The notes: a model not told the origin generated them from the letters alone. A DNA stretch of 64,000 bases from an uncultured Aquimarina sp. (GCA_947500505.1 CANMSL010000012.1:1-64000), one strand, 5' to 3'; shown: positions 36,060-46,483, counted from the first letter of the stretch. Program-made: numbers and translations.

Positions 36060-37700
36060 TTGAAACTATTATATCCTATTATTCTTGTTTCTCTTTTTAC
36101 GATTCAAAGCTATGCGCAGTCCAACGATAGTGTAGCAAATCAATTAAAAGATAAGATCGAAAATGCGACTACGGATTCTACTCGAATTCATTTTCAAATA
36201 GACTTGGCAAAACAATTAATCAAATCTAATGTAGATACTACAAGGATAATTATTAATGATGTGCTAAATACCACCAAAGGTAAAGAAGGAAATTACTATC
36301 AAAGTCGCAAAGCAGAAGCCCTTAATTATCTGGGGATATTAGATAGTAAGCAAAGTGATTCTGAAAACGCATTGAACAACTACTTAAAAGCATTGGATAT
36401 AACTGAAGCAATGAGGGATTCTGTGGGTATTGGATTAACGTTTCACAATCTTGGAATGTTTTATAGACGTCAAAAGGAGTATAGGAAAGCAAAACAGTAT
36501 TTAAAGAAAGCAATAGTCGTTAAGGAAAAATTGAAAGATGTTGAAGATTTAGCATTATCTCGTCATATGCTAGCACTCACTTACTATAACAATGAGCAGA
36601 TGGATTCTGCGAGACATTATATATCTGTAGTTAAAGGGATGTCGTGTTCGGGTGTTCGTAAATCAAAAGCTAACGGCACTTTAGCAGCAATATTTTTTAA
36701 AGATAAAAAATTTGACAAATCTATTAATATATATAAAGAAAATATTAAAATTTCTAAGGATATTAACGATCAAAACGAGTTGAGTATTAGTTATTTAAAT
36801 GTAGCGGTGTTGTATAACGCACTAAAGGAGTACGATAAAGCTGTTCCATATCTGGATAGTGCAATTATTGTTGCTAAAAAATTAAAAAACAAAGAGTTAT
36901 TGCTTAAGCAGTATTATAGTAGAAGTAATCTTAATGAAACAAGAAAGGAGTACGAGCTAGCATTACAGGATTATAAAATCTATAAAATGTATAATGATTC
37001 TATTAACGATACGGAAAAAGTGAAGAGGATCACTGAATTAGAACTCAATTATAAATTTGATCAAGAAAAGCAGGCAAGTGAATTAAGATTGGAGAATGAG
37101 GCTGCAAAAAAACAATTATACCTCATATTGTTTACAATTGCTGTGATTTTGGGAAGTGTCATTTTTTGGTTAACTCGTAAAAATGCAAAGCATCGCTTGG
37201 AGTTATCTCAGAATAGATTGCAAAAAGAACAATTGGAGAAGGTAAGAGCGGAACTCGCTTTAGTAACTAAAGAAAAGGAGTTAAAGAGAATTGTTGTAGA
37301 AGGATCTTTGCGTCAGGAGATTTTAAATAAAACATTGGGAGAAATAAAAGATATTATTGGCCTTGAAAATGAGAAAGAACGTAAAGTAGCTTTGCAATCA
37401 CTTTCGGCTTCTTTGCTTTCAGAAGAAGTGACTAAAAAGGCTACTTCAGAAATACAATCCTATTTAGATAAGGTAAGTCTTGATTTTAAATTGATTTTGG
37501 ATTCGAATTTCTCACAACTTAACGAAAAAGAAAAAGAACTTCTTTGTTTGATGGCTTTGGAACTGAATGCTACAGAGATTAGTAAACTTCAGAGCAATAC
37601 AGTTTCTGCAATTAAATCCACACGATCGCGAATTCGTAAAAAAATTGGAGTAGATTCTAAAACAGATATTATAGAGTTTATAAAGAATTTAGAAGCATAA
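36060..37700 (+). CDS. Membrane-anchored TPR regulator with C-terminal LuxR-type HTH
   Basis: The 546-residue product is read from TTG 36060. It has a signal peptide (MKLLYPIILVSLFTIQSYAQ), then TPR-like helix pairs (residues 85-320, e.g. ALNNYLKALDITEAM and YRKAKQYLKKAIVVKEKL). One transmembrane helix (about 353-372, YLILFTIAVILGSVIFWLT) is followed by a coiled coil and a C-terminal helix-turn-helix: LNEKEKELLCLMALELNATE, then IKSTRSRIRKKIG. This arrangement puts the TPRs in the periplasm and the DNA-binding domain in the cytoplasm. It lies between two T9SS surface-protein genes with related promoters and is their likely regulator. Confidence 0.82.
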   Translation: MKLLYPIILVSLFTIQSYAQSNDSVANQLKDKIENATTDSTRIHFQIDLAKQLIKSNVDTTRIIINDVLNTTKGKEGNYYQSRKAEALNYLGILDSKQSDSENALNNYLKALDITEAMRDSVGIGLTFHNLGMFYRRQKEYRKAKQYLKKAIVVKEKLKDVEDLALSRHMLALTYYNNEQMDSARHYISVVKGMSCSGVRKSKANGTLAAIFFKDKKFDKSINIYKENIKISKDINDQNELSISYLNVAVLYNALKEYDKAVPYLDSAIIVAKKLKNKELLLKQYYSRSNLNETRKEYELALQDYKIYKMYNDSINDTEKVKRITELELNYKFDQEKQASELRLENEAAKKQLYLILFTIAVILGSVIFWLTRKNAKHRLELSQNRLQKEQLEKVRAELALVTKEKELKRIVVEGSLRQEILNKTLGEIKDIIGLENEKERKVALQSLSASLLSEEVTKKATSEIQSYLDKVSLDFKLILDSNFSQLNEKEKELLCLMALELNATEISKLQSNTVSAIKSTRSRIRKKIGVDSKTDIIEFIKNLEA

Positions 37701-38160
37701 ACAATATGAGGTGTAATTTTAACTGTATCAATATTAAGCAGACGTAGAATGCGTTGGTTTTTAATGGTATTCTTCCTCTCATCTAGTATTTCTATTAGGG
37801 CTATCTCAATTAGATCTCGATACCCTCCAGAGGCGGGCAGGCTATTTTTCTCCATTCTATTTCGAAAAAACACTCGATCAGACGCAGTAGCTTGTACGAA
37901 TTAATTCATCGTCTCATCGAGTATTTTTATAGTGTAACATAGTGAAACTGTAAAAATGTATCGAGATGTTATGCAACCTAAGCTTAGTTAAAATAATTTT
38001 TATTGATTGCCTGAGAAAAACTATAGGTCGGTTAAAGCTTAAAATTTTCCCCACGCAACCCTTTTGCAACCCCAAAATCCTTTGTAAACCTTAAAATTCT
38101 GTTAATTTTGCGTCCGATTTTAAGTGAAACATCAATTTATTGACCCCAAAATATCCCCTT
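37701..38160. other. Intergenic region upstream of the BspA-like giant gene, with a degenerate palindrome
   Basis: From about 37739 to 37906 there is a decayed palindromic repeat whose right edge (CACTCGATCAGACGC) resembles the family-2 arms at 9430. It creates small spurious open frames. The right end of the gap carries the promoter described separately. Confidence 0.45.
38055..38110 (+). promoter_or_regulatory. Promoter with two phased GCAACC boxes (BspA-like giant gene)
   Basis: GCAACC is at 38055 and 38066 (11-base period), followed by TAATTTTG at 38103-38110, starting 37 bases after the last box. The stretch between also aligns with the promoter at 32601-32645, including CTTAAAATT. Downstream, CCGATTT, GACCCCAAAAT and CCCCTTATGAAA match the other leader. 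Confidence 0.75.
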
Positions 38161-41100
38161 ATGAAACACTTTTACATTACACTATTTTTTATTGTTAGTT
38201 TTTTTACTGCTGGATTTGCCCAAAATGAATTCATTACCACTTGGGAAACTACAACGGCGGATGAAAGCATTACGATACCCACTACCGGATCTGGATACAA
38301 TTATACAGTTGATTGGGGAGATGGTACTATCGAAACTGGATTTACCGGTAATGCATCGCACTCATATGCTACAGCAGGAACACATACTGTGAAAATAATT
38401 GGCGATTTCCCAAGAATTTACTTTAATAATTCTGGAGATAAGGACAAAATTTTAAGCATTGATCAATGGGGAATACAACAATGGACTTCTATGGCAAATG
38501 CTTTTCAAGGATGTGCTAACTTGATATTAAATGCAGATGATACCCCTGATTTATCTGCTGTTACTAATCTATCACAAATGTTTAGGAATGCCTTCTCATT
38601 AGTTGATCGTAAGAATAATATAGAGAACTGGGATGTAAGCACAATCACCGATATGTCTGGGATGTTTCAATTAGCCCCTGATTTTAATGAAAAACTTGAA
38701 ATTTGGGATGTAGGTAGTGTTACTAATTTTTCATCTATGTTTGAGGATGCTTCGGACTTTAATCAAAATCTAAACAATTGGAATATTGGAGAACGTGTTA
38801 TCGGAACAATTGTAATGAATAAAATGTTTCAATCTTCAACGAGATTTAATCGTCCATTGAATAATTGGGATGTAAGTAAAGTGACAAACATGGAATCTAT
38901 GTTTGATAATGCACATGGCTTTAACCAACCATTAATCCTCTGGGATGTAGGTGAAGTAACAAATATGAAATTTATGTTTTTATACGCTTGGAGGTTTAAT
39001 CAAACTTTGGGAGATTGGGATATTTCTAGCGTTAGAGATATGTCGTTGATGCTTGATGGAACTAATCTTTCTATAGAAAATTATGATGCAACGCTAATTG
39101 GTTGGGCAACTGATAGTTCAGATATACCCGAAAATATTTCTTTTAGAGCAAATTCCGGATATTGCCTTTCCACAAACGCAAGAACAAAATTAACTTCTGC
39201 ACCTTACCGTTGGGATATTTCTGATGGAGGACAGATCTGTAATTTTAACAGAGCATTTACAACCACTTGGCAAACTACAGGAGCTAATGAAAATATTACG
39301 ATACCCACTACAGGTTCTGGATATGATTATATAGTGGATTGGGGAGATGGAACATCAATTACTTCAGAAACGGGAAATGCCACTCATGAATATGTAGTAG
39401 CAGGAACACATACTGTGAAAATAATTGGTGATTTCCCAAGAATTTACTTTAATGATTCAGGAGATAAAGACAAAATTCTAAATGTAACACAATGGGGCTC
39501 TATTGCTTGGAACTCTTTTAGCGACGCATTCTCTGGCTGTTCTAATCTAGATGTCATTGCAACAGATGCTCCAGATCTTAGTAACGTGACTTCCGTATCA
39601 AGGATGTTTAGAGGATGTGCTACTTTGGGAACATCTTCTATGCTAGATTTTTCAAATTGGGATACCAGTAGTGTAGTCGTCTTCGGTGGTATGTTTAGAA
39701 ATGCATCTAATTTTAATAGTACATCTATTACTAACTGGGATGTAGGAAAAGCTACAGGTTTTGTACTAATGTTTGAAAATGCAATAACATTTAATCAAGA
39801 TATCAGTAATTGGAATATAGGAGAAAATGTTACAGGGACTGTTAATTTGGGGAGTATGTTAATAGGCGCCGAAAAATTTGATCAAAATTTGGGTGCCTGG
39901 AATCTAGAGAAAGTAACCAATATTAGGAATATGCTAAATGATACTGGACTTTCTACCGCTAATTATGATGCTACCTTAATCGGTTGGGCAGAAAACAGTA
40001 ATACACCAAGCGGATTAGATCTTGGAGCATCTAATCTTACCTATTGTTTGGGTGAAGCTGCGAGAAACATATTAATTGATATTGGTGGGTTAAATTGGAC
40101 CATTTCCGATGGAGGATTAGGTTGTGCAGTTACAGATTTCTTTGTTACTACCTGGCGAACAACTTCCTCAGAACGAAGAATTACCATTCCAACCACTGGA
40201 GGTGGATATAATTATTCGGTCGATTGGGGCGATGGTACTATCGAAACTGGATTTACTGGTAATGCATCACACTCATATGCTACTTCAGGAATCCATACCG
40301 TTAGAATTATTGGTGATTTTCCCAGAATTTATTTTTACGTTGCTCCTAGTAATGATAACATCCTGTCTATAGAGCAATGGGGAACGATCTCTTGGACGAG
40401 TATGAGAGAAGCGTTTGCGACATGCCAAAATTTGGTTTTGAACGCTGATGATGTCCCCGATTTATCTTTGGTAGAAGACCTTTCTTTAATGTTTTTGGGA
40501 GCTTCAACCTTTGTAGATAACAAAGATAAAATGAATTCTTGGGATATTAGTAACGTCAGGAATTTAGAACGAATGTTTGAAAGTGCAGCTAGTTTTAATG
40601 AGCCTTTACATAATTGGGATACGAGTAATGTGGAAAATATGGATTACATGTTCTATGTAGCATCAAGTTTTGATCAAAGTTTGGGCGATTGGAATTTATC
40701 TAATGTATTTTCATTATTGAATATACTGAGCTTTTCGGACATCTCTTCAGAAAATTATGATGCCACATTAATAGGATGGGCAGAACAAAGTCCTGGAGAT
40801 ACGATCAGACCTAGAAGGGGGTTAGGCACAATAAGAACTTCTTATTGCCTAGGAACCGATGCAAGAAGGATTTTAACATCAGCACCTCATAATTGGAGTA
40901 TCACGGACCAAGGACAAAATTGCGATTTTACAAATGCATTTATTACCACTTGGCAAACTACAACCGCAGATGAAGATATTACGATACCCACCACAGGAGC
41001 TGGATACAACTATATCGTAGACTGGGGAGATGGAACCGCAATTACTTCAGAAACAGGAAATGCAACACACACATATACCTCAGCAGGGGCGTATGAGGTT

Positions 41101-44100
41101 AAAATTATAGGCGATTTTCCAAGGATATATATTAATGGAAATTCTGCAGCCAGAGATAAAATTATAGCTGTAGATCAATGGGGGACACAAAAGTGGACTT
41201 CTATGGAAAATGCATTTACACGTTGTTCGCTATTGGTTATCAATGCTACAGATGCCCCAGATTTAAGCTTAGCGAAAAGCATGAAAAAAATGTTTGAAAT
41301 GACTTCTTCTTTAGTGGATCATGGAGGCAATATGAGAAATTGGGATGTGAGCGCCATTGAAGATATGAGAGAGGTATTTGATAGTTCAAATTTTAATGAA
41401 AATATAAGTACCTGGAATGTATCTGCTGTAAAAGATTTTTCCTCTATGTTTTTTAGGAATACATCCTTCAACCAAAATCTGGATTCTTGGGATACAAGTG
41501 CAGGTGAAGTGTTTAGCAATATGTTTAGAGATGCCACGGCATTTAATGAAGCGATTGGTAGTTGGAATACTGAGCAAGCTACGAGTTTATCAAATATGTT
41601 CAATGGTGCTACTGCATTCAATCAAGACATTAGTGCCTGGGATGTCAAAAATGTAAGGAATATAAACAATGCTTTCGATGGCGCTACGGCTTTTGATCAA
41701 GACTTAGGAAGTTGGGATATTAGTTCGCTTGTGGAAAATACAAATTCTATACAGCATATGTTTAGTAACTCAGGCATGTCTACAACAAATTATGACAATA
41801 CCTTAATAGGTTGGGCACGATTAGATGCGGGAGAGACTAAAATCCCTGTAGGAGTTATTTTTGATGCAGAGAACGTTTCGTATTGTTTAGGAGAAGCCGC
41901 TAGAACTATATTGACAAGTGCACCCTATGATTGGATCATCACCGATGGTGGAAAGATTTGTCCGGGAGATTCATTTATTACTACCTGGACGGTTGAAGCC
42001 AATGAAAGTATCACAATACCTACTAGAGGAGATGGATATAATTATAGTGTAGACTGGGGTGATGGAAATATCACTCAAAATATTAATGGAAATGCCACAC
42101 ACGAATATGTAATTGCCGATACCTATAGCGTTCAAATTTATGGCAACTTTCCACAAATCGACTTTTCTCAAGGTGTCAGCAACCGTAATATACAAACTAT
42201 AGAACAATGGGGTACACAAGAATGGAGAAGTATGGAAAGGGCCTTTTACCGTTGCTATAACTTAGTGATTAATGCTACTGACGTTCCAGATCTTAGTAAT
42301 GTCACTAGTTTGAATTCTATGTTTTTTGAGACATCGTCTTTGGTAGATAATGGAGGTAAGATGAAAGATTGGGATGTTAGCAATGTAACTTCAATGAGAA
42401 GTACATTTTTCACCTCTGCATTTAATGAAAATATTAATGATTGGGATGTTAGTAATGTTACCGACTTTTCAAGAATCTTTCAAAACAATAGTAGTTTTAA
42501 TCAACCTTTAGATCAATGGCAATTTAATCAAGAAAATGATTCCGATGTAATAGCATTTCATATGTTTTTCTTAGCTAGCGCCTTCAATCAAGACATCAGC
42601 AGATGGGATACGAGTCAGTTTCGTTTGATGACCAATATGTTTCAGGGTGCTACTGAATTCAATCAAAATCTTGAAAGTTGGGATATAAGCAACGTTGAGG
42701 TGATGGATAATATGTTTACAGGTACAGCAATGTCTCAAGAAAATTATGACAAAACCCTAATCGGTTGGGCAACCCTAGAGACTGAAGAAACTAAAATCCC
42801 CAATGGTTTAACTTTAGATGCGGATGTCGCACATTGTTTAAGTGTGGATGCTGTAAATACATTAACAAGTGCGTCTTATAATTGGACGATTAATGACTTA
42901 GGGAATTCTTGCCCGGGAGATGCATTCGTTATTACATGGTCCTTAGGTGCAGGCGAATCGATTATAATCCCTGTAGATTCAGGTTTGAGTTATGATTACA
43001 CAATAGATTGGGGAGATGACGCTGTAAGCAGAAATCAAACCGGAGAAGTTACACATACCTATATTGATGCCGGAACGTATACGGTTTCAATCATTGGTGA
43101 GTTTCCGGCAATTCGTTTTAATAGAGCTACAGGAGCTATAAGAGATAGATTGCGCACTGTAGAACAATGGGGTACTCAGCAATGGGTAACTATGCAAGGT
43201 GCTTTTGAATTTTGTAAAAATTTAAAATTAAATGCCGATGATGTTCCAGATTTATCTCAGGTTAATGATATGGGAGATATGTTTTCTGGGTGTATTTATT
43301 TTGAAGATTTAAAAGATAATATAGGAAGTTGGGATATGTCTACTATCACAAATATTGCGTATATGTTTACGGAATGTGCTGATTTTAATGAAGATATCAG
43401 TGGATGGACATTTAATAACCTTGAATATACTTTTGTAGCATTTGAAGGAAACCAAAAATTTAATCAAGATATTTCTAATTGGGATATGTCAAACGTTAAG
43501 GATATGTCTTACATGTTTGAAGATGCCATTTCATTTAATCAACCCGTTGGCAATTGGACACTGGGTTCAGTAGAATCTATGGAAGGTTTGTTTCGTGGAA
43601 CAACAACTTTTAACCAAGATCTGTCAAGCTGGGATATTTCTAGCGTGACAAATATGTCTAGGATGTTTAACAATTCAGGTTTATCTCAAGCAAATTATGA
43701 TGCTACATTAATTGGTTGGGCGACTTTAGAAACTGGTGAAACTCAAATTCCAGCAAATGTAACTTTAGATGCGGATGTCGCACATTGTTTAAGTGTGGAT
43801 GCTGTAAATACATTAACAAGTGCGTCTTATGATTGGACCATTAATGACTTAGGGAATTCTTGTCCTGGAGAAGCGTTTATTACCACATGGACAGTAGAAG
43901 ATGGTGATCAAATTACCATCCCTAATTTTACAAATTTTATTGCGCATGATTATAATGTGGATTGGGGTGATGGAACGATCAGTACCGGGAATACCTCTTC
44001 AACTTCCCATACCTACCTTTCTGGCGGTACCTATACAGTTAGCATAACAGGAAATATGCCAACCATATTTTTTGGTACTGCAAGTAATACCACAAAAGAA

Positions 44101-46410
44101 AGTTTACAAACGATAGAACAATGGGGAAATCAGAAATGGGAATATTTAAGTGCGGGATTCGCAGGATGTGTTAATTTGAAGTTGAATGCCGACGATACTC
44201 CTGATTTATCAGCTGTTACAACGAATGATATAAGCTCTATGTTTAATGGTTGTGACAATTTTGAAGATTTAAAAGACAATATAGGTAATTGGGACATGTC
44301 TCAGGTTCATGATATATCATTTATGTTTTTTAACTGTCCTATTTTTAATGAGGACATTAGTGGATGGTCATTTGATAATCTTACAGGTACAACAAATACA
44401 TTTGTAAATGCTTTGTCCTTTAATCAAAATATTTCTAATTGGGATGTATCCAATCTGAGAATAGCTGCAGATATGTTTAAAGGAGCTTCATCATTTAATC
44501 AAGAGCTCTCCAGTTGGGATATTTCGAGTGTTACTGATATGACGGGGATATTTATAGGTACAGCCATATCTCAAGAAAATTATGATAACACCTTGATTGG
44601 TTGGGCTACCTTAGAAAATGGTGAAACTACAATTCCAACTAATTTAACGTTGGATGCTGATGCTACCTACTGTTTAGCAGAATCTGCTAGAAATACATTA
44701 ACTAGTGCACCATATAATTGGATAATTACTGATGGAGGCCTAGGATGTGTTGACCCAGTAATTACATTATTAGGAGATGACCCACAAATAATAGAAAAAG
44801 GAGACACGTATACAGAATTAGGAGCGGAGGTAACCTATGGAGCCATAGTAACAATCAATGCAACATCTGTAAATACAGATCAGGTAGGAAGCTATACGGT
44901 TACTTATGATGCTACAAATACGGTTTCAGGAGCCACCGCAACACAAGTAACTAGGACTGTGGAAGTAGTAGATACTACTGCTCCGGTAATTACCTTAAAC
45001 GGACCAAATCCACAAATCATAGAACTGGGAGATCCGTATATAGAGCTGGGAGCAACAACCGATGATGGGAGTCCTATTACTTTAGATACTTTTATTTATA
45101 CGCTAGTTAGTAATGTGGGTACATATTCGGCAATATATTTTGCTGAGGATGCTTATGGTAATAGTTCGACAGTATTTAGAACAGTAGAGGTAGTAGATAC
45201 AACAGCTCCGGTAATTACGTTAAACGGACCAAATCCACAAATCATAGAACTGGGAGATCCGTATATAGAGCTGGGAGCAACAACCGATGATGGGAGTCCT
45301 GTCACTTTAGATACTTTTATTTATACGCTAGTTAGTAATGTGGGTACATATTCGGCAATGTATTTTGCAGCAGATGCTAATGGTAATAGTTCGACAGTAT
45401 TTAGAACAGTAGAGGTGGTAGATACTACAGCTCCAATAATTACATTAAACGGAGCAGATCCACAAACCATAGAATTAGGAGCGGGCTATTCAGAATTAGG
45501 AGCTACTACCGATGATGGTTCTGTAGTGAGTATAGATACCTCAGAATTTATGGATGCAATAGGAAGTTATAACATCTATTATGATGCCACAGATGCTTTT
45601 GGTAATGCCTCAGTTCAGATAACTCGTGCGGTTAATGTAGTAGATACCACAAATCCAACCGTTGTATGTCAAAATATTACCGTACAGTTAGATAACACAG
45701 GTAATGTAAGTATTACTGCTGCGATGATTGATAACGGTTCTTCAGATCTATCAGGTATTGTATCACTAGCAATCGATGTTATCGATTTTGATTGTGCTAC
45801 TATTGGCGATAATACTGTGATCTTAACAGTTACAGATGTTGATGGCAATAGTGATATGTGCATGGCTACCGTTACGGTAGAAGATGCTGTCGCTCCAGAA
45901 TTTGATATAACCACAGTACCTACAGATATGGAAGTACCTTTTGATAGTGGTGATATGTATACGCTTGCAGATTTTACTGGTGGAGTAGTAGTTACGGATA
46001 ATTGTGGTGCGAATAGAAATGCTCTAGCTACTACAATTACTCAAAGTCCTGTAGCAGGTACTTTATTAGGAGCAGGAGATCATGTGATTACTTTAATCGC
46101 AACTGATGATAATGCAAATGAACAAACTACAACTTTTACCATTACGGTTACTGATGCTATTTTAAGTGTTGGGGAAAACACAGAGGAGGTATTTACACTG
46201 TATCCGAACCCAGCGAAACAACAGTTTAAGGTTTCAGGATTCTTGGGAGAAGCACAGGTAACCCTTTCGGATATTAATGGACGTACATTACGAACTACAA
46301 AAGTGATAAATAACCAATCAGTTTCCATAACAGATTTATCAGAAGGGGTGTATTTGATCACTATTGAACAAGATAATATCTACCAAACTATTCGATTGAT
46401 AAAGAATTAG
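38161..46410 (+). CDS. Giant T9SS-secreted PKD/BspA-repeat surface protein
   Basis: I place the start at ATG 38161, giving a signal peptide (MKHFYITLFFIVSFFTAGFA) and 2749 residues. Seven large blocks follow. Each starts FITTW...ITIP with a PKD-like module (VDWGDGT, then a THTY-type strand) and continues with BspA-type DUF285 repeats (WDVSNVTxMxxMF and FNQxLxxW). Each block ends with NYDxTLIGWA and a cysteine-containing linker. Four DUF5011/HYR-like units (DTTAPVITLNG), an HYR-like domain, and a T9SS type A sorting domain (FTLYPNPAKQQFKVSG to RLIKN) complete it. It is probably a secreted adhesin or surface fibre. It is the largest gene in the window. Confidence 0.9.
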   Translation: MKHFYITLFFIVSFFTAGFAQNEFITTWETTTADESITIPTTGSGYNYTVDWGDGTIETGFTGNASHSYATAGTHTVKIIGDFPRIYFNNSGDKDKILSIDQWGIQQWTSMANAFQGCANLILNADDTPDLSAVTNLSQMFRNAFSLVDRKNNIENWDVSTITDMSGMFQLAPDFNEKLEIWDVGSVTNFSSMFEDASDFNQNLNNWNIGERVIGTIVMNKMFQSSTRFNRPLNNWDVSKVTNMESMFDNAHGFNQPLILWDVGEVTNMKFMFLYAWRFNQTLGDWDISSVRDMSLMLDGTNLSIENYDATLIGWATDSSDIPENISFRANSGYCLSTNARTKLTSAPYRWDISDGGQICNFNRAFTTTWQTTGANENITIPTTGSGYDYIVDWGDGTSITSETGNATHEYVVAGTHTVKIIGDFPRIYFNDSGDKDKILNVTQWGSIAWNSFSDAFSGCSNLDVIATDAPDLSNVTSVSRMFRGCATLGTSSMLDFSNWDTSSVVVFGGMFRNASNFNSTSITNWDVGKATGFVLMFENAITFNQDISNWNIGENVTGTVNLGSMLIGAEKFDQNLGAWNLEKVTNIRNMLNDTGLSTANYDATLIGWAENSNTPSGLDLGASNLTYCLGEAARNILIDIGGLNWTISDGGLGCAVTDFFVTTWRTTSSERRITIPTTGGGYNYSVDWGDGTIETGFTGNASHSYATSGIHTVRIIGDFPRIYFYVAPSNDNILSIEQWGTISWTSMREAFATCQNLVLNADDVPDLSLVEDLSLMFLGASTFVDNKDKMNSWDISNVRNLERMFESAASFNEPLHNWDTSNVENMDYMFYVASSFDQSLGDWNLSNVFSLLNILSFSDISSENYDATLIGWAEQSPGDTIRPRRGLGTIRTSYCLGTDARRILTSAPHNWSITDQGQNCDFTNAFITTWQTTTADEDITIPTTGAGYNYIVDWGDGTAITSETGNATHTYTSAGAYEVKIIGDFPRIYINGNSAARDKIIAVDQWGTQKWTSMENAFTRCSLLVINATDAPDLSLAKSMKKMFEMTSSLVDHGGNMRNWDVSAIEDMREVFDSSNFNENISTWNVSAVKDFSSMFFRNTSFNQNLDSWDTSAGEVFSNMFRDATAFNEAIGSWNTEQATSLSNMFNGATAFNQDISAWDVKNVRNINNAFDGATAFDQDLGSWDISSLVENTNSIQHMFSNSGMSTTNYDNTLIGWARLDAGETKIPVGVIFDAENVSYCLGEAARTILTSAPYDWIITDGGKICPGDSFITTWTVEANESITIPTRGDGYNYSVDWGDGNITQNINGNATHEYVIADTYSVQIYGNFPQIDFSQGVSNRNIQTIEQWGTQEWRSMERAFYRCYNLVINATDVPDLSNVTSLNSMFFETSSLVDNGGKMKDWDVSNVTSMRSTFFTSAFNENINDWDVSNVTDFSRIFQNNSSFNQPLDQWQFNQENDSDVIAFHMFFLASAFNQDISRWDTSQFRLMTNMFQGATEFNQNLESWDISNVEVMDNMFTGTAMSQENYDKTLIGWATLETEETKIPNGLTLDADVAHCLSVDAVNTLTSASYNWTINDLGNSCPGDAFVITWSLGAGESIIIPVDSGLSYDYTIDWGDDAVSRNQTGEVTHTYIDAGTYTVSIIGEFPAIRFNRATGAIRDRLRTVEQWGTQQWVTMQGAFEFCKNLKLNADDVPDLSQVNDMGDMFSGCIYFEDLKDNIGSWDMSTITNIAYMFTECADFNEDISGWTFNNLEYTFVAFEGNQKFNQDISNWDMSNVKDMSYMFEDAISFNQPVGNWTLGSVESMEGLFRGTTTFNQDLSSWDISSVTNMSRMFNNSGLSQANYDATLIGWATLETGETQIPANVTLDADVAHCLSVDAVNTLTSASYDWTINDLGNSCPGEAFITTWTVEDGDQITIPNFTNFIAHDYNVDWGDGTISTGNTSSTSHTYLSGGTYTVSITGNMPTIFFGTASNTTKESLQTIEQWGNQKWEYLSAGFAGCVNLKLNADDTPDLSAVTTNDISSMFNGCDNFEDLKDNIGNWDMSQVHDISFMFFNCPIFNEDISGWSFDNLTGTTNTFVNALSFNQNISNWDVSNLRIAADMFKGASSFNQELSSWDISSVTDMTGIFIGTAISQENYDNTLIGWATLENGETTIPTNLTLDADATYCLAESARNTLTSAPYNWIITDGGLGCVDPVITLLGDDPQIIEKGDTYTELGAEVTYGAIVTINATSVNTDQVGSYTVTYDATNTVSGATATQVTRTVEVVDTTAPVITLNGPNPQIIELGDPYIELGATTDDGSPITLDTFIYTLVSNVGTYSAIYFAEDAYGNSSTVFRTVEVVDTTAPVITLNGPNPQIIELGDPYIELGATTDDGSPVTLDTFIYTLVSNVGTYSAMYFAADANGNSSTVFRTVEVVDTTAPIITLNGADPQTIELGAGYSELGATTDDGSVVSIDTSEFMDAIGSYNIYYDATDAFGNASVQITRAVNVVDTTNPTVVCQNITVQLDNTGNVSITAAMIDNGSSDLSGIVSLAIDVIDFDCATIGDNTVILTVTDVDGNSDMCMATVTVEDAVAPEFDITTVPTDMEVPFDSGDMYTLADFTGGVVVTDNCGANRNALATTITQSPVAGTLLGAGDHVITLIATDDNANEQTTTFTITVTDAILSVGENTEEVFTLYPNPAKQQFKVSGFLGEAQVTLSDINGRTLRTTKVINNQSVSITDLSEGVYLITIEQDNIYQTIRLIKN
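38230..44757 (+). repeat. Seven tandem PKD+DUF285 blocks (about 0.8-1.04 kb each)
   Basis: Block starts, marked by the F-x-x-T-W motif, are at 38230, 39254, 40141, 40939, 41974, 42925 and 43876. Block lengths are about 1024, 887, 798, 1035, 951, 951 and 880 bases. The ends of blocks 5 and 6 (42810-42920 and 43761-43871) share about 110 bases with only a few mismatches, exactly one 951-base block apart. Confidence 0.85.
44980..45654 (+). repeat. 225-base tandem DUF5011/HYR-like repeats
   Basis: Units begin at 44980, 45205 and 45430, a strict 225-base (75-codon) period. The first two are about 95% identical; I count about ten differences. The third is diverged, and a more distant unit precedes them from about 44755. 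Confidence 0.85.
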
Positions 46411-46483
46411 AATACAGCATAATCAATTGCAAAGAGAAGTACTACGAAATTAAGGGGTCGTAGTGTGGAAAAGTTTGCAAGAT

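Noticed and set aside
37589..37873. Minus-strand open frame after the TPR/LuxR regulator
   Set aside because: It overlaps the end of the regulator gene and a degenerate palindromic repeat; no protein features are seen.
38140..38160. Earlier start codon of the giant surface protein
   Set aside because: TTG at 38140 adds seven residues before a clean signal peptide and lies in a leader shared with the other T9SS gene.
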